Shown in pieces: positions 53,201 to 59,200 of a stretch of DNA of 64,000 bases. The stretch spans positions 29,317,581-29,381,580 of the forward strand of contig CM046842.1 in assembly GCA_025618425.1 (NCBI GenBank), written 5' to 3'. Source of the DNA: Heliocidaris tuberculata (taxonomy: Eukaryota > Echinodermata > Echinoidea > Camarodonta > Echinometridae). Within the stretch, counting starts at the first letter, position 1. The number at the start of each line of letters is the position of its first letter. A program made the position numbers and the translations under genes. The notes under the pieces are model-generated. The model had not been told where the DNA came from. It worked only from the letters and a program-made list of their open reading frames with translations, and did not search any database.

Positions 53201-56200
53201 TTGTATTTGAAGAATCAGGATGGACTCTTCATATAAATATTTAACTGCACACTTCCTTTCTAAACTAGTTTCTTTGTGATAAATAGTCTTTATTTATACA
53301 ATAGGTATCCGGTTGTGTACACCCCTTACTGTATGTCATCTTGTGTACTTTATCACTTCCTGTGACATGATATGGGTGTATCTTTTTGATAAAGTCTTTT
53401 GTATGTTGAATATCACTCATGTAGACTTCTAGTTGTTGACTGCTTTTGTCATTATTCTGCTTGTACTAAGAGCGGCTCAAACTCACATTAAGTGCGATAA
53501 TCCTTTTGTGCCCCACAGAAGGGTGCGAACACAGATTATTGGCAAATTGCTCGACTTCTTAGAAGTAATAATTGTTATCACTGTTAATAATTTCTGGTGG
53601 GGGTACAGACTGAAATGCGTTGCCTAGATGTAGTCCAATTGTCCAAACTTTCAAATGCTTTTTCCTTGATAATACATCCATTATTCATTTGCACCATTCT
53701 CTCTAACTGTTATTTTCTATCTTTATGGAAACATACTGACTGTAATTGTTATTTTTCAGGTTTGTTGGATCCAACATGTTGGTAACATTCCGTCATGGAC
53801 CCAGTGCCCTGTCAGCAAGGGATCATCTGAACAATCATACTGTAAGAATACAAGAAAATAAATTTATGTATATTATACATTGGGGTGGTATTCTACAAAT
53901 TAGCTTTACTTTAAGGGAGAGATAACAAATCTTAGCTTGTGGCACTTCATTTAGTAATGACTGTGCATAATTTTCAGAATGCCATCCCAGATTTTAATTG
54001 AGATTTTATTTTACTTGAGTGCAAAGAAAGCAAAAGTTATCAGAAAAAGAACTAGGGGACCTAAAGGTTTGATTCCTATTGCTTCAATCACACAGTTGAA
54101 AGAATTTTTAAGTCAGTGGTCCCTCTGACATGGGGGGGGGGGGGGGGTCTGGAGGGAAATTTTGATGTCCATCGAAAACTGGAGCTCATTGACAGTCAAG
54201 CTTGGGTTAAGTTCAGGCTTTATGAGAGTATAGAGGGTAAACTTTTTATTTGTCTCTCTTTACCCTGTTATGCATAAGGAATGAAAAGAATGTATCAAAC
54301 CTTGTTAACCTTTGACCTTCAGATCGGACACAAGGTGCTCCATGTACAGCTGAAGATGGAAGGTTGGTTGGAACTACTGGAGAAAGAGCTAGCTATGTGT
54401 AGTCCAAACACAGAGAGACTCTTTAACCCAGTCTCGAGCAGTCTGCTAGGAGAGTCCTTTGATGTGCCCTCAATGAGCTTCGACCTGGAAGGTAAAGAGA
54501 TGATGATGGTGATGATGGTGATAGTGGTGATGATGATGATGGCTGTGATGGTGATAATTAAGATGTTGATGATGGTAATTATGTTGATGATGATGATTAT
54601 GATTTTTAATAATAATGATGGTGATGATGATGATATTGAAGATTGTGATATTGATCAAGATATTAATGATAGTGGTGGTGATGAAGCTGAAGAAGATGAT
54701 GATGATGATGCTGATGATAATGAGAGTAGGAGGTTGATTATAGAAGGACCTAGTTATGTGTAGTACCAGTCGGACTTGAGCCATTCAAGTTATCATCCAA
54801 TAAGTCAACCCTTGGTGCATGATTTTGTATTTCTTAAGGTTCTTCTCATGACACTTTTTTGGTATTTCCTCTGCCTTTAGATGAAGACGAGAATGGGCAA
54901 GAGTTTGGGTCCGTCAAGCCGGACCTGCCAGCACCCCTCCTGCCAACCCTGGGAGGGTCAAGATCAGGCACACCCTCTCCTACTGTCGAGATACAGGAGG
55001 GAGCACCGGGAGCAGAGAGACCCAAGAGGCCTCCCCGCCCTGCTAGGCCCGGCAGACCCCCTCCTCGGGGAGGAAATGTGGAAGAGGTTCAGGTGGGTCG
55101 ATTATACTGTATTAAAGAGCAGGTTGAGTTCTGGTAAAGGTGAAAAATAATTTGTGAGCTTTCTCATTCTTTTTATTCCCAGGTGGAAGGATATCTTGAT
55201 AGTAATGTCATATGACAGGGAATGAATTGAACTTTTGAATTGAAATTCACATGTATTTCCTTCTGACAATAATAACAAAGTATTTGACAAACTAAGATCA
55301 GTACAGCAAGAACTTGAAAAGCAGAGCTTGTGTTGGGAACGCCTTAGACAAATAAGTAATTTTCAAAATGTTACTGTAAGAGCATCAAAATGACAATTTT
55401 TTTAAAAAGTCAAAGAAAATTGGTATAGGAATTAGGATGTAACAGATTAAAAAGAGGATGAAGGGTGGCATGTTTATGCAAGTTGATGATCCGCAAGAGC
55501 ATAATCATAGTGAGAGAAACCTGAACTGATTGCCCTATGATATTGGTTAAGAAGTTAAAAACTAATAAATCCATTAGGCTGCGTACATCTCATTTTGACA
55601 TCCCTTTCCCGATACACAAATAGAATACATCACAAAATGTTAAGGACCATCTGTCTGAGCCAGCAAAGAGCTAAACCATATTCCACATAAAACTAATATA
55701 TTCTACCAATTTGGACCAAAGTTTGATGCCATGTGTGTGTGCAATATATACCGGGTACATGTACCCATATCTGAGTGCCGTACTTATCACTGTATGTGAT
55801 TTTTCAGCAAGATTTAGTCAATTTGTTATCATTTTGATGATTCTAAAACCTGGGGGGCGTTTCATCAAGTGTTTTGTCAGTGACTTTTACGGACAACTGT
55901 TATAAGCTACCGAAATCCTTGCATCTAATTGGCTGAAAGCAAATTTGTCGGTAAAAATCACTGACAAAACGCTTGATGAAACGCTCCCCAGACAATTCAT
56001 ATTAACTTTTATGCCTCTCTATACCTCTATACCTTTCCAAATAACTTGTAGACTTTTTTTTTTACATTGCAGTCGCATGAACAGTAACTTATCTCCTTCA
56101 CCATAAAAACCAGCCGCATCTGGGTTTGGTATCCTCAGAAAAAAAAGAAAGTGTTCTTCAAATCCACCTGTTATTATTTGTTATTATATTCCACATACTA

Positions 56201-59200
56201 AGAATCTTACTGTTAGATTAGTCAAAATGTAATCACATGATAAAATGTAGTTCTCCCCATCAATTGACCAGAAAAGAAAAGTTTGTGACCTTGACGGAAT
56301 AGTGCTTATGTGTTTTGCTGATCTCTTCAGTCCATTACAGAGTCACAATGCGTTATCAATATTTTGGGTACGCGCGAAATGAAAGTGTGACCTTTACGAA
56401 TAGTCAAATTGAAAAGTGCGTGACCTCTATGAATAGTCAAAATGAAAAGTGTGTGACCTTTACGAATAGCTCAATAGGAAAGATAGCTACATCCAGATCG
56501 CCTCGGAAGTGATAGTTTGTCCCATCACCTTCACCAATGGTAATTATTTGCTTACTATTGTCATCATTTAGGCTGAAGTTCAAGCCAAAGTCGCGACAGA
56601 GAAACGTGTACCACCTACCAGGCCTGGTCCCCCACCACGCCCCTCTAGACCCCACGCACCCCCATCAAGGCCACAGGCTCCACCGGTAGATGATGCCAAG
56701 AGAAAACCTGATGCACCCCTCGCCAGGGTAAGTCTATTCCTTGCCATTGTAGCTGCCAAACATTCCTATTTTGGAGGAATGCTTCCTATTTCTTGACCAT
56801 CTCTGTTATGAACATACAAATCACATGCAAAAAATACATTGTATTTCTCATTTTGACTTCTTTGTGCTGTGATAGGTTGGCAGCTATGTGCCATGTGTAG
56901 TCACAATGTTAAAAATTTCAAGGGAAAGTTTATCCCTGATAATAGTTTCCAGAGTAAATTCACATTTTACATGTATGCCCGTCTTGAAATAGATTAAAAA
57001 TCAGACAATGGATTAATCACAGTCAATATTTGATTTTAGAAATGGGCCGCCTGAATATTGTTAGATGTTGAAATTGTCAAAACACAAGTGCTTGTGAAGA
57101 TGTGAGATGAATAATGATTTAGTAATATCAATTGTATTATCCTTTGCAGTTCAACCCCGAATTTGATGAAGAAGTTGATTTCTTCTTCTGGTATTAACCA
57201 GTAGGTTCAGCATGTTAAATTGCCAGAAGAACTTTGTGCGTACTTGAACTTGAATTGCTGCATTATGATACCATGACAATGATGTCACAATCTTGCTCAT
57301 TTTAGGGTCTGTTTATTTAGCCTAAGCCAGGGCAATCTTTGTTAAGTGATTAAACAGACCATAAAAATAAGCAAGATTGGCACAAATGAGCATGCTTATC
57401 AGGCCTGATTTTTGAGATGTAATATGATTGAAATAGGATGTATATTGTTGCATGATGTGACTCTGAATGGTTGTTTTGTCTTGAACATGTAAAGAGTTGT
57501 GATTGTTCCGATCCCCCAATCAATCGCAAACTTACAAAATCCCATCTCTTAAGTGCAGAGTTCTGCTACTGATTTAAGTTGTGATGGATTTTTTTCAATC
57601 AGCAACTGTTTATAACACAGGGCCCTGTATTGCTATAAACCTATGCACTGACATCTTATGTTCCAATGCCCCTATGTTCCTATAAACCTATGCTCTGACA
57701 TCTTATGTATTAACATGCTATGTTCCAATGCCCCTTTGTTCCTATATACCTATGCACTGACATCTTATGTTCCAATGTGCCTATGTACTAACACCCTATG
57801 TTCCAATGCCCCTATGTTCTTATGAACCTATGCTCTGACATCTTATGTTCCAATGCACCTATGTACTGACATCTTTAATATGTTCCAATGCCCTTATGTA
57901 CTCATATCCTATGTTCCTATGCCCCTGTAAACATATGCACTGACATCTTATGTTCCAATGCCCCTATGTTCCTATAAACCTATACTCTGGCATGCTATTT
58001 TCCAATGCCCCGTGTGCCCCTATAAACCTGTGCTCTGACATCCTATGTTCCTATAGACCTACATGTATTCTCTATGTTCCTATACACCTATGCTCTGACA
58101 TCCCTATGTTCCTGTGCCCCTATATTATAACACACTTATGTTCTGACCTTGATCCCAGGCTGCATGCGAATGTGAAAGTAACCGTTTAATAGAGTCAGAA
58201 TATATGCGTGATCCTTACGAATGACGCCTTATGCATGTTTTCCTAAGCTTTAAGTGAGTCTGTGATACTCAGCATGTACCATGCATCAAAACAAATGATG
58301 TATTTTTATTGAAAGCATTTTGCACCATCTGTCTCTCATCAATAGTGATCTGTCAAGTCAACAGGTCAGGTGACCCACTTCATTTCTACAACAAATGCCT
58401 CTCCAAGTGCCACGATTTGTCTCAACACCTAAGAAAATTAAGGTTTAAAAGGAGATACATGTATAAACAGAAGTTTTGAGATACATTTCCATGCTCATTT
58501 AGTAATTTCATGTTGTGTTGCAATTAAGCTAGGTACACATACTTTTCAACTCAAGGGGAAGGGGGGGGGGGCACCATATTAAATGTTCATGTCAGCAAGA
58601 TTTCCTTTTATAATTTAGCACCCCATACCCAATGGCCTCCCTGGTTGTTTGTATAGCATTCCATAACCATTGCCCTGCATGTTTGTTTTTGTTGTGTAGC
58701 ACTCCTCTGTAATCAGTGATCCATACCAAGTGAGCCACACCCTGCATGCTGAGAGCCAAGATGACGCCGTCAGACTTCTGCAGGGGATTGGCGTCAATGT
58801 TCCCCCATCCATTTCCTCCCCACCTCCCGACACGCCCAAGGTACCGACAGTGGCACCACGATCTTCTGGCTCTTTGAAAAGAACTACCAGGGGTGCCACA
58901 ATGAATGTTGATGCATATAATAGTGATGCCAGTGTGCCCCCTTCCCTTACATCCCCACAGCCTGATACCGTCCAGATACCGACTGTGGCACCACGATCTT
59001 CTGGCTCTTTGAAAAGAGGTACCAGTGGTGCCAAGTTTGATGAATGCAATAATGATGCAGCTCTGCAGGATGGGAATGTGAGATTCACTAATAGTAAAAA
59101 GGTACCTTCAGTGCCTGTGGTAGCACCTCGTCGTCCGGTGCCAAGACCGAGGAGTACAATAATCTTAGAGTCTAATTCCTTTGTTCATCAGGAACCACAA

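Noticed and set aside
58615..59088. 157-residue minus-strand frame
   Set aside because: Shadow of exon 24 of synaptojanin on the other strand.
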